Below, one piece after another: positions 1 through 7,156 of a stretch of DNA of 7,156 bases. Below the pieces are notes generated by a model, which was given only the letters and a program-made list of their open reading frames with translations, made no database searches and was not told the DNA's origin. The stretch is from Gammaproteobacteria bacterium (GTDB lineage Bacteria; Pseudomonadota; Gammaproteobacteria; Steroidobacterales; Woeseiaceae), in the NCBI GenBank assembly GCA_030641695.1, contig DAOWGY010000215.1, forward strand, positions 1 to 7,156, read 5' to 3'. A program made the translations under genes and the position numbers. Numbering within the stretch: the first letter of the stretch is position 1; every line of letters begins with the position of its first letter.

Positions 1-119
1 CACTGATCCTCTGTTCACATCGACCGTTGTTCATTCTGCGTCCGCCTACCGGAGAAGGCCTCGCTAGCAATTTTCGCTCTGTCTACCTTGGTGAGCAGCG
101 TCTTGAAGTAGGCTAAGCC
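1..119. other. 5' leader with no complete gene
   Basis: The three forward frames are closed by TGA at 4-6 and TAG at 109-111 (frame 1), TAG at 65-67 (frame 2) and TAA at 114-116 (frame 3). Frame 3 is open from the window edge to 116 and lacks ATG and GTG; its only common alternative start is TTG at 27. It is the same frame as the glucan synthase, and its last residues (RSVYLGEQRLEVG) faintly resemble the family's N-terminus. I see no convincing -35/-10 pair, terminator hairpin or operator. The stretch could be a leader, the tail of an upstream gene, or the interrupted first part of the synthase. Confidence 0.5.
105..112 (+). promoter_or_regulatory. Possible weak ribosome binding site for GTG 120
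   Basis: The purine-rich GAAGTAGG lies 7 bases before the GTG at 120, a normal spacing, but it matches the Shine-Dalgarno consensus imperfectly. A competing GGAAG at 272-276 lies 11 bases before ATG 288, which is rather far. Neither site settles the start; protein homology upstream of 288 favours 120 or earlier. Confidence 0.25.
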
Positions 120-3100
120 GTGCTCGGGAATGGTACGGGATTGCCTGCGTATGCCGGACAGGCCAATCGGAGAGCAGGCTTATTTCGCCGGCGTGAAAGC
201 GGAAAGTCTATTCGGCGACGCATCGAGCGCCGATTCGATGCCGTTCTAGAGCAGGTCGCTCGTGTTGATCTGGAAGCCTTACGGCAGATGCCGCATGCGC
301 GCTGGCTGCTGGACAATGGCCATCTGGTGCGCCAGGCACTGCAGCAAATCGAAATCGATTTGCCGACCGCGTATCACCGACAGCTGCCAACGGTCGTGCA
401 GGCAGACGGTCGGAAAACCCCGCGCATATTTGCCCTGGTCGATCAAATTATCGAGCAATCCGGGCTGCCGATCGATCGTGCATACCTCGAGCAGTATTGC
501 CGCGGCTTTCGGTCCACAACGGATACCGCAACTCGATTGACGTTGGGGGAATTGTGGGCCATACCGACCGCGCTGCGCATAACGCTACTGGCGCGCTTGT
601 GTGAAGCGGCGGAAATCAGCCAGGAAACCACGAGTGCTGTCACCCAGGACATCGAGAATGACGGCACAACAGTGATTGTCGGCTGCATTATCAGTCTCCG
701 AACCGTTGCAACGTCTGATTGGCGGAGTTTCGTTGAGCAGACGAGCTCGGTCGAGCGCACGTTGAGGCAGGACCCGTCCGGCTTCTATGTGCAGATGGAT
801 TTTTCCACGCGTGATGACTACCGTCGTGCAGTCGAACAAATCGCCAAACGCACGGCGTTCGAGCAACGGGAAGTAGCAGAAACAGCACTACGATTGGCAC
901 AAACGGAAAAAGAAACCAGTGCCGCCGCGCACCGCCAGCACATCGGCTACTTTCTGATCGACAAAGGCCGAAAGCCACTTGAAAAGGCCGTTAACTACCG
1001 TCCATCCTTCGTAGAACGCGTCAAACAACATCTGAGTAAGCACTGCGCCGGGTTGTATCTCTTTGCCATCGTGGGGCTGGCGGCATCGGGCAGCATCGCA
1101 TTGATGCTCGGCCTCCGAGCGGAAAATGCCAGCCCGATCATGAGCGTTGCAGCTGCCCTGATCGCACTGGTTCCATTGCTCTCTGTCAGCATCGGCGCCG
1201 TCAATTTCCTCGTGTCCGTGACAGTGGCACCGCGGCAGCTGCCAAAGCTGGATTTCACCGACGGTATTGCGGCGGGGCAAGAATCCATCGTCGTCGTGCC
1301 GATGATGCTGGCCTCTACTGCGGATATTGCCGAGAATCTAGCGACACTGGAACGCAACTACCTGGGCAATTCAGATCCTCGATTACGCTTCGCTCTTCTG
1401 AGTGATTTCACCGATGCGACGGGCTCCGAAATGCCGGAAGATCAGGCGCTGCTGGAGCAAGCACTGACCGGTATCGACGATCTGAACAAGCGCTACGAGA
1501 AAGACAGCGTTCAGCCGTTTCTTCTGTTTCACAGACGCCGACTGTGGAATGAAAACTCTCTGCAATGGATGGGCTGGGAACGAAAGCGCGGCAAGCTTGA
1601 AGAATTCAATGAACTCCTACGGGGCGACACTGACACCAGCTACGTTGTGCAACATGGCGGTGATTTTCCTGACTTCCAGGGTATTAAATACGTCATCACG
1701 CTGGACGCGGACAGTTACATGCCGACTGGCACCGCGGCGCGACTTATCGGCACAATGGCACACCCACTCAACCGACCCCGTTTCGACGAGGGCACCGAGC
1801 GTGTTATCGGTGGTTATACGGTCCTGCAACCACTTCTCGAAACCAACCCCGTTACCGGTGCGATTACGCGATTCGCGAGAATTTTCGCCGGCGACGTGAC
1901 GCTTGATCTATATACTCACGCCGTTTCCGACGTCTATCAGGATTTGTTTGGCGAGGCGATGTTCGCAGGCAAGGGCATCTACGATCTGGATGCATTTCGA
2001 CGCAGTGTTGCCAAGCGGATCCCGACCAATTCGGTATTGAGTCACGATCTGCTTGAAGGGTTGCTCGGTCGGGCTGGTCTCGCTTCAGATATCGTACTGC
2101 TGGAGAATTACCCCTCCAACTACCTCGTTTACCTAAGACGACTGCACCGCTGGGTCCGAGGTGATTGGCAACTCGTACCCTGGGTATTCTCGGCAAGAAA
2201 TCGCGATGTGCGTCCGTTTCAGCCGGGCATCATCGGGCGCTGGAAGTTGTTTGATAATCTTCGCCGAAGTCTGGTCACACCAGCGATCTTGGTGCTGCTG
2301 ATTCTCGGCTGGGTTTGGCTGCCGGGTAGTCCCCTCGTCTGGACCCTGGTGTTTGCGTTATTTCCCGGTCTGCCGATTCTATTGCGTATCATGCTGGCGT
2401 TTCGTACCAGTCTGTGGCGCTGGGGTACCATAAAATCGAGCTTACGAAACCTGACAGGACGTACCGGTGCGGACGCAGGGAGATGGCTGCTGGCACTCGT
2501 TTTCTTGCCGGCCGAGGCCATTGTTGTCGTCGATGCGGTGCTGCGAACCCTCTATCGCGTCAGCATCAGCCGCCGACGAATGCTGGAGTGGTCAACCGCC
2601 GCAGCGGTCTCACGCGCTATCGGCAAGACCAGCAGAGCCTTAGGTCTCTGGCGAAGCTTGTGGTTCGGTCCAGCGACAGCGGTGGTTACCAGTTTCGTTG
2701 TTCTCACTTTCAATCCACAGGCGATGGTGGCAGCGAGCGCCTTGCTGGTACTTTGGCTTTTTTCCCCGTTGATCGCGCTTCGCCTCGGCCGCTACACCGA
2801 GGTGCAACCGTCGCTACCGCTGTCTGAATCCGACGCCCTGCTCCTTCGCGGTATCGCGCATGATACCTGGCGCTTCTTTGAGCGTTTCGTCGGTCCCGAG
2901 ACCCATTGGCTACCGCCCGATAACGTGCAGGAGTATCCGAAGCGAACAATCGCCGAGCGCACATCGCCTACCAATATTGGCATGATGCTGCTGTCAACGG
3001 TAACCGCGTACGACTTCGGATATCTAGGACAGCGCCAATTCCTTACACGATTGACGAGCTCTTTGGCATCTATCCAGCGACTGCAAAAATATCGAGGCCA

Positions 3101-6100
3101 TCTTTTCAACTGGTACTCGACCCGTGATTTCCATCCACTCGAACCACGTTATGTGTCAACCGTTGACAGCGGTAACCTCATTGCCGCGCTGATAACCGTT
3201 CGACAAACGCTCGAAGAACTGCCTCACAATTTGCATCCGGTCGAACGCACTGTTTACGGACTGTGCGACGAATTGGCTGCTCTGCGACGCCGGCTTTTCC
3301 CGGATGAATCTCCTGAAGCCGATGGCCCAACACGGGCATTGATTGATGCCCTTGATGCGGCGCAAGCAGCCTTGGTCGATAGCGATCAGCTGTTGGCCAG
3401 CGCGCACCAATTCGAAGACAAATATTGTGCCGACATTGAACAGGCATTCCTGGCCTCGCTGGATCAGAATCCGAACCGCTGGAGTGCCGAAGAAATTGCT
3501 CATTTTCGTGAGAATACGCAAGTGTTTCGCAAGCGCATCCGCATCATTCTGGCGGACCTTGATCTTTTTGCGCCATGGTCAGGGCGACTGTCGACACCAC
3601 CGGCTTTCTTCTTGCGGCCAGGAAATCAAGCGCAATTCGAGACGCTTGCCAGATACCTGAGTGTGTTACGAGACGCCAGTGGATTGACGGAACGATTCGA
3701 GGCAGCGGCCGAATTGACCTCAGATTTGTTAGCGAAGCTCGCCCACATTACGAATGATGATTCTATTAGTGATGCCATCGCATGGCTTGAAACGCTGCGA
3801 CACGACATCGCCGGCGCGCTGACAGCAGTGGATAGTCTGGATCAATCACGGCAAGCGCTTGCCCGCATCACCGGTACACTGATTGAGGGCACCGACTTTG
3901 GATTCTTGTACGATTTTACGCGAAATCTGTTTCGAGTCGGCTATAACGCCAGCACCGGCGAGCAAGACACCAGCTATTACGATTTGCTGGCATCCGAGGC
4001 GCGCATCGCGAGCTTCGTCGCGATTGCCAAGGGCGACATCCCGGCCAAGCACTGGATGCATTTGGGTCGCCCGCTCACTCGCATCCACGGACTTCGAATC
4101 TTGCTGTCCTGGAGCGCGACTGCATTCGAGTATCTGATGCCGCGATTGCTCGTGCACGGCCCGCCGAGTGGTCTGCTCAACCAAAGTTGCGAAGGCGCCG
4201 TCAAAGAGCAAATTCGTTTCGGCCGCGAACACGGTATCCCATGGGGTATTTCCGAGTCAGGCTACGCGCAATTTGATCAACAGAATCATTACCAATACTT
4301 CGCTTTCGGCATTCCCAAGCTCGGACTTAAGTGGGATCAAGGGGAACGGCTGGTCGTCTCCAGTTATTCAAGTGCGTTGGCCCTGCCGTATGCACCCACA
4401 GAGACACTACGCAATCTACGCCAACTGATCAGCCTCAACGCATCGGGTCAATACGGTCTGTACGAGGCGCTGGATTTCGGCGATGCGCATAAACCGCGAC
4501 CCGCCCGCCCGCGAGTGGTGCAATCCTACATGTCGCATCACCAGGGGATGATTCTGGTGGCGATCGGAAATGCCCTACACCGCGATGAAACAGTGCGCCG
4601 ATTCCATCGCGATCCACACATTGCCAGTGTTGAGTACTTGCTCCACGAGCAACTGCCACAACGCATGCAGACTAGACCGTTGGAGCGGCTACCATCGCCG
4701 CTCAAGGAGCTGCCGGCGACGCCGGCCACCGTTTCCCAATGGCCAGTCGAACCGGCGATGCCGGAGCTGGCACTACTGTCCAATGGACGTCTCTCGTGTC
4801 GAGTATCTGATCATGGGGGCGGTGCACTGTATTGGCGAGGCATGGCGGCGACGCGCTGGAACCCGCATGTCGAGGGACGGACCGGCGGCACGCGCGTCTA
4901 TCTCAAGGATCTGGATAGTGACCATCTGAGGTGCCTTGGTGGCCGACCACTGCCCGACGATGTTGAAACGCTGTTCGCGCCACACACAGCTGAATTTCGG
5001 GCGCGCCGCAAAGAAATCCTGATGCGCATGACCATCACGGTTGCTCCCGCCACAGATACAGAAATTCGCCGCATTACGATCACCAACGACGGGCCGACCA
5101 CCCGTCACGTCATGCTGTCATCTTACTGTGAACCGGTTCTGGGTCCGGAGGCTGTGGATCGTCGCCATCAGACGTTTAACAAATTGTTTGTCGAATTTCA
5201 GCATCTCGAGGATGAGCGTACGTTGTTGTTTCGCCGCCGGCCCCGGGAGCAGGATCAACCGCCCATGTACCTCGCTCATACTGCCATCACGCAAGGCGAT
5301 CGAGAAATCGCGCGGCAATTCGAAGTTAATCGCCAAGCGTTCTTTGGCCGCGGCGCGGATCCTGCCAGGCCGGCGGCGCTAACGAATCCCGACTTTACAT
5401 TCAGCAGTACGGCCACCGACAATCTCGATCCCTGTGCGTCGATCATATTGACCCTGGATATTCCGCCGCGCTCCACCGTGCAGTGTGCCTTTTTAACGTC
5501 TGTCTCGGACAGTCGCGCCAGCGCACTGGACGCACTGCAATCGTTCCGATCCCTGGAGCGCATTAATTGGGTCGTCCACGCGGCGCGCCTGTCGAGCGAA
5601 AGAGAAATGACCGCTATGCGGGTAGATGCCGATACGGTGCAGGCATCATTTCAATTACTAGCGAAGATACTCTGGCCGCGAACAATTCCACACATCCGCC
5701 ACGATGCGTTTGATGACGTGCACCACGTTCAGGACTCCCTGTGGCGGCACGGAATCTCCGGCGACCGACCCATCGTCACGCTCCGCGTTGACGCTGAGGA
5801 AGACCTCAAATCGGCCGAGGCGTTATTGAAACGCATCCGCTATTTAAGTCGCAAGGACTTCGCGCTTGACGCCGTATTTCTCGACAACACAAAGGGCGGC
5901 TACACGTTCCAGACCAATGATCGGCTACGACAACTTATAGAAACACAGCTTCCGCCGGGTCGTGAACGCGATGGCGCTCAAGCATTTATCGTACCAGTGC
6001 AAAACCTCCCCGCTGACGAAGAATCAAACCTTATTGCCGCGGCTCGCCTGTTCATCGACACGCGTGACTACTCGATGGCTGCGCTACGCGACGCGACGGA

Positions 6101-7156
6101 TCAACTTCCTGTCTTCATGCCGGCTTTCGTGCCGCAGCCCTCTGCGCCGCTGTCGAGCGAGCCAATCGCGCCCGTTACCCTACCAGGCGATTTGATATTG
6201 CAAAACCGATTGGGCGGCATGCGGCCGGATCTTGACGGTTATATGCTGCTGATCTCGGACAACATTAGAACACCGGCGCCGTGGTGCAACGTATTGGCCA
6301 ATCCCGATTTCGGCACCCTGGTGAGTGAAGCCGGATCAATGTGTACCTGGTGGGGCAACAGCAGCGAAAATCGGCTGACGCCGTGGAGCAATGACCCGGT
6401 CCTGGACCGGACCGGTGAGGCCGTTTACGTTCGGGATGAAGAGACCGGCAAAAGCTGGTCATTGACACCACAATCGCGAGCCGACGGCACGCCATATCGA
6501 ATCACCCATGCCATCGGTGAGTCGCTGTTCGAACACAATCGTCACGGTCTGGAGCAGCGACTACAGGTGTTCGTTGATGCTGAGTATCCGGTGAAGTTCT
6601 TGCGGATACGCCTTACCAACCAATGGCCCCGCGCCAGGCGACTGACCGTTACCTATGCTGTGGAATGGTTGCTAGGCAACGCGCACGGCTATGACCGGCA
6701 CCTGTTGTTGCCCGAGCGAGATAGCGAAACAGGCGCTTTGCTGGTGCGAAACGGCTTCGTTCGACACGCTGGCGAGGAAATGGCGTTCGTCGCATCGGAG
6801 CTGCCCGCTCACGGTGTCAGCTGTGACGGTAGCGAATTCTTTGGCAGGCAACGATCGTGGGCGGCACCGGCAGGACTCGCTGCCGTTGGACTGTCGGACC
6901 GGGTCGAACCGAACGCGTATCCCTGCTCCATCTACCAGGTGCATATAGAGATGCAGCCCGGTGAAACCCGTGATTTTCACTTTGTTTTGGGTGCGGCGGA
7001 TAGCCGGCTTGCCGCGATCGAACTTATCACCCGGTCATGTCGCCGGGATTGGCTTGATCAACGCTACAAAGTCCTTCGCCAGCAATGGGACAGCCTGCTG
7101 AACACCTGGAGTGTCAGAACGCCCGATGTCGCTGCCGATGCCATGATCAACCGATG
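120..7156 (+). CDS. ndvB: Cyclic beta-1,2-glucan synthase (NdvB/ChvB/Cgs family), 3'-partial
   Basis: Inner-membrane enzyme that makes cyclic beta-1,2-glucan from UDP-glucose. One frame is open for about 2,345 codons without a frameshift and leaves the window in a split codon. The domain order is the family's: helical N-terminus, two membrane segments, GT84 transferase (LDAD at residues 528-531, HDLLEG at 642-647, HRWVRGDWQ at 676-684), about five membrane segments, cyclization domain (GISES at 1376-1380, HHQGM at 1473-1477), then GH94-type beta domains (TPAPW ending at 2055, GNSSEN from 2079). The GH94 catalytic barrel is missing only because the window ends; relatives have about 2,700-2,900 residues. 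GTG at 120 is the first usable start after the in-frame TAA at 114-116; TTG 141 and ATG 288 are alternatives. ATG 288 would leave only five residues before the conserved WLLDN (62-66), so I prefer 120. The product is near certain; the start is not. Confidence 0.93.
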   Translation, partial: MLGNGTGLPAYAGQANRRAGLFRRRESGKSIRRRIERRFDAVLEQVARVDLEALRQMPHARWLLDNGHLVRQALQQIEIDLPTAYHRQLPTVVQADGRKTPRIFALVDQIIEQSGLPIDRAYLEQYCRGFRSTTDTATRLTLGELWAIPTALRITLLARLCEAAEISQETTSAVTQDIENDGTTVIVGCIISLRTVATSDWRSFVEQTSSVERTLRQDPSGFYVQMDFSTRDDYRRAVEQIAKRTAFEQREVAETALRLAQTEKETSAAAHRQHIGYFLIDKGRKPLEKAVNYRPSFVERVKQHLSKHCAGLYLFAIVGLAASGSIALMLGLRAENASPIMSVAAALIALVPLLSVSIGAVNFLVSVTVAPRQLPKLDFTDGIAAGQESIVVVPMMLASTADIAENLATLERNYLGNSDPRLRFALLSDFTDATGSEMPEDQALLEQALTGIDDLNKRYEKDSVQPFLLFHRRRLWNENSLQWMGWERKRGKLEEFNELLRGDTDTSYVVQHGGDFPDFQGIKYVITLDADSYMPTGTAARLIGTMAHPLNRPRFDEGTERVIGGYTVLQPLLETNPVTGAITRFARIFAGDVTLDLYTHAVSDVYQDLFGEAMFAGKGIYDLDAFRRSVAKRIPTNSVLSHDLLEGLLGRAGLASDIVLLENYPSNYLVYLRRLHRWVRGDWQLVPWVFSARNRDVRPFQPGIIGRWKLFDNLRRSLVTPAILVLLILGWVWLPGSPLVWTLVFALFPGLPILLRIMLAFRTSLWRWGTIKSSLRNLTGRTGADAGRWLLALVFLPAEAIVVVDAVLRTLYRVSISRRRMLEWSTAAAVSRAIGKTSRALGLWRSLWFGPATAVVTSFVVLTFNPQAMVAASALLVLWLFSPLIALRLGRYTEVQPSLPLSESDALLLRGIAHDTWRFFERFVGPETHWLPPDNVQEYPKRTIAERTSPTNIGMMLLSTVTAYDFGYLGQRQFLTRLTSSLASIQRLQKYRGHLFNWYSTRDFHPLEPRYVSTVDSGNLIAALITVRQTLEELPHNLHPVERTVYGLCDELAALRRRLFPDESPEADGPTRALIDALDAAQAALVDSDQLLASAHQFEDKYCADIEQAFLASLDQNPNRWSAEEIAHFRENTQVFRKRIRIILADLDLFAPWSGRLSTPPAFFLRPGNQAQFETLARYLSVLRDASGLTERFEAAAELTSDLLAKLAHITNDDSISDAIAWLETLRHDIAGALTAVDSLDQSRQALARITGTLIEGTDFGFLYDFTRNLFRVGYNASTGEQDTSYYDLLASEARIASFVAIAKGDIPAKHWMHLGRPLTRIHGLRILLSWSATAFEYLMPRLLVHGPPSGLLNQSCEGAVKEQIRFGREHGIPWGISESGYAQFDQQNHYQYFAFGIPKLGLKWDQGERLVVSSYSSALALPYAPTETLRNLRQLISLNASGQYGLYEALDFGDAHKPRPARPRVVQSYMSHHQGMILVAIGNALHRDETVRRFHRDPHIASVEYLLHEQLPQRMQTRPLERLPSPLKELPATPATVSQWPVEPAMPELALLSNGRLSCRVSDHGGGALYWRGMAATRWNPHVEGRTGGTRVYLKDLDSDHLRCLGGRPLPDDVETLFAPHTAEFRARRKEILMRMTITVAPATDTEIRRITITNDGPTTRHVMLSSYCEPVLGPEAVDRRHQTFNKLFVEFQHLEDERTLLFRRRPREQDQPPMYLAHTAITQGDREIARQFEVNRQAFFGRGADPARPAALTNPDFTFSSTATDNLDPCASIILTLDIPPRSTVQCAFLTSVSDSRASALDALQSFRSLERINWVVHAARLSSEREMTAMRVDADTVQASFQLLAKILWPRTIPHIRHDAFDDVHHVQDSLWRHGISGDRPIVTLRVDAEEDLKSAEALLKRIRYLSRKDFALDAVFLDNTKGGYTFQTNDRLRQLIETQLPPGRERDGAQAFIVPVQNLPADEESNLIAAARLFIDTRDYSMAALRDATDQLPVFMPAFVPQPSAPLSSEPIAPVTLPGDLILQNRLGGMRPDLDGYMLLISDNIRTPAPWCNVLANPDFGTLVSEAGSMCTWWGNSSENRLTPWSNDPVLDRTGEAVYVRDEETGKSWSLTPQSRADGTPYRITHAIGESLFEHNRHGLEQRLQVFVDAEYPVKFLRIRLTNQWPRARRLTVTYAVEWLLGNAHGYDRHLLLPERDSETGALLVRNGFVRHAGEEMAFVASELPAHGVSCDGSEFFGRQRSWAAPAGLAAVGLSDRVEPNAYPCSIYQVHIEMQPGETRDFHFVLGAADSRLAAIELITRSCRRDWLDQRYKVLRQQWDSLLNTWSVRTPDVAADAMINR
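237..1019 (+). other. Cytosolic N-terminal helical region of the glucan synthase
   Basis: Residues about 40-300, all before the first membrane segment. Family landmarks are readable in order: WLLDN at 62-66 followed by HLVRQ, a HRQLP segment, TLGELWA around 141-147, a MDFSTRDDYRRAVEQIA stretch from 226, and HIGYFLIDKGRK from 274. The 230-270 stretch is rich in Glu, Arg, Gln and Ala and is probably a long helix. These landmarks recur in cyclic glucan synthases just before the membrane-embedded transferase. No catalytic role is evident from the sequence. Confidence 0.75.
1050..1220 (+). other. Membrane segments 1 and 2 of the glucan synthase
   Basis: Two hydrophobic stretches lie at residues about 311-332 (GLYLFAIVGLAASG onward) and about 340-367 (IMSVAAALIALVPLLSVSIG onward), separated by a short polar loop. 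They come directly before the transferase domain, as in the family, and would anchor it on the cytosolic face of the inner membrane. Boundaries were judged by eye. Confidence 0.75.
1254..2219 (+). other. GT84 glycosyltransferase domain
   Basis: Residues about 379-700, a GT-A-like processive transferase. The visible motifs are LLSD at 426-429 (likely nucleotide-sugar contact), TLDAD at 527-531 (DxD metal/UDP motif) followed by a conserved GTMAHPLNRP stretch, VSDVYQDLFGE, GKGIYDLDAF, HDLLEG at 642-647 (candidate catalytic acid) and RRLHRWVRGDWQ at 673-684, the equivalent of the acceptor-side (Q/R)xxRW motif of related synthases. All are intact. In characterised relatives this domain builds the linear beta-1,2-glucan from UDP-glucose. 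Residue roles are inferred by analogy with cellulose-synthase-like enzymes. Confidence 0.88.
2271..2774 (+). other. Membrane segments 3-7 of the glucan synthase
   Basis: Hydrophobic stretches lie at residues about 718-734, 739-759, 789-808, 848-864 and 868-885, with basic loops between them (for example YRVSISRRR after the third). They follow the transferase domain, so the transferase is bracketed by membrane segments, consistent with coupling polymerisation to the membrane. The 789-808 segment contains Pro, Glu and Asp and may be an amphipathic or re-entrant helix, so the true count could be six or seven overall. Confidence 0.7.
2961..4664 (+). other. Glycoamylase-like cyclization domain (GH189-type)
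   Basis: Residues about 948-1515. Conserved blocks in order are SPTNIGMMLLST, FNWYSTRD (about 996-1003) with EPRYVSTVDSGN (to 1019), a helical insert at about 1060-1165, FLYDFTRNLFRVGYN, DTSYYDLLASEAR (about 1283-1295), SWSATAFEYLMPRL, IPWGISESGY (Glu at 1379), YEALDFG and SHHQGM (1472-1477). This matches the glycoamylase-like module of cyclic glucan synthases, recently classified as GH189, which closes the chain into a ring by retaining transglycosylation. The Glu in GISES and nearby acidic residues are candidate active-site residues; I cannot assign nucleophile and acid/base from sequence alone. Confidence 0.85.
4758..7156 (+). other. GH94-type N-terminal beta domains and linker (catalytic barrel beyond window)
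   Basis: Two beta-sandwich-like modules are visible. The first starts at residue about 1547 with PELALLSNGRLSCRV and ends near FLTSVSDSR (about 1790-1800). A helical linker follows, with WRHGISGDRPIV from 1875. The second starts near 2022 and carries NIRTPAPW (to 2055), NPDFG, TWWGNSSENRLTPWSNDP (about 2076-2093) and FEHNRHGLEQRLQVF. These are the tandem glycosyltransferase-36/GH94 N-terminal modules of the family. The known role of the GH94 part is phosphorolytic chain-length control. The window stops at MINR, where relatives begin the catalytic (alpha/alpha)6 barrel, so catalytic residues cannot be checked here. Confidence 0.85.

Noticed and set aside
1..119. Promoter or terminator in the leader
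   Set aside because: I saw no -35/-10 pair with proper spacing and no GC-rich hairpin followed by a T-run; 119 bases of leader is too little to judge.
888..1357. Minus-strand open frames of 120-130 codons, and similar ones elsewhere such as 3156-3521 and 3846-4232
   Set aside because: They lie antisense to conserved domains of the synthase, overlap one another in different frames, and their translations have low-complexity Arg/Ser/Ala-rich composition with no recognisable motif.
2414..2827. Plus-strand frame of 137 codons overlapping the membrane-segment region
   Set aside because: It is out of frame with the continuous synthase frame, which here encodes clear hydrophobic membrane segments. 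The alternative product is Arg/Gly-rich with no family resemblance.
5962..6195. Plus-strand 77-codon frame beginning with ATG
   Set aside because: It is internal to the synthase in another frame, and the main frame here carries family-like sequence leading into the second GH94-type beta domain.
120..7156. A novel multi-gene system hidden in the window
   Set aside because: The whole span is explained by one known enzyme family in one frame; no repeats, recombinase, defence or toxin-antitoxin signatures were seen on either strand.

Overview
The window is almost entirely one very large plus-strand gene. It encodes a cyclic beta-1,2-glucan synthase of the NdvB/ChvB/Cgs family. The frame (codons starting at positions divisible by 3) stays open from just after a TAA at 114-116 to the last base, about 2,345 codons, and it runs off the 3' end. 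I found no second gene, RNA gene, mobile element, CRISPR array or phage signature.

Layout: bases 1-119 are a short leader in which no frame is open past base 116. From 120 the product has, in order, a cytosolic helical N-terminal region, two membrane segments, a GT84-type glycosyltransferase with an LDAD (DxD) motif and the HDLLEG and HRWVRGDWQ motifs, a cluster of about five membrane segments, the glycoamylase-like cyclization domain (GISES and HHQGM motifs), and two GH94-type N-terminal beta domains joined by a helical linker. The window ends at Met-Ile-Asn-Arg, where the GH94 catalytic barrel is expected to begin. Family members are about 2,700-2,900 residues long, so roughly 400-550 residues lie downstream.

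The modules would work as one machine at the inner membrane. The GT84 domain polymerises glucose from UDP-glucose into beta-1,2-glucan, the middle domain closes the ring by transglycosylation, and the GH94 part trims the chain by phosphorolysis to set ring size. The product is usually exported to the periplasm, where it helps with osmotic adaptation and host interaction.

The family and the moderately high GC content suggest a Gram-negative bacterium, probably a Pseudomonadota. This is inference, and I cannot name a genus. The main open question is the 5' end. The start is a non-ATG codon right after an in-frame TAA, and the residues encoded before that TAA look faintly like the usual N-terminus of the family.
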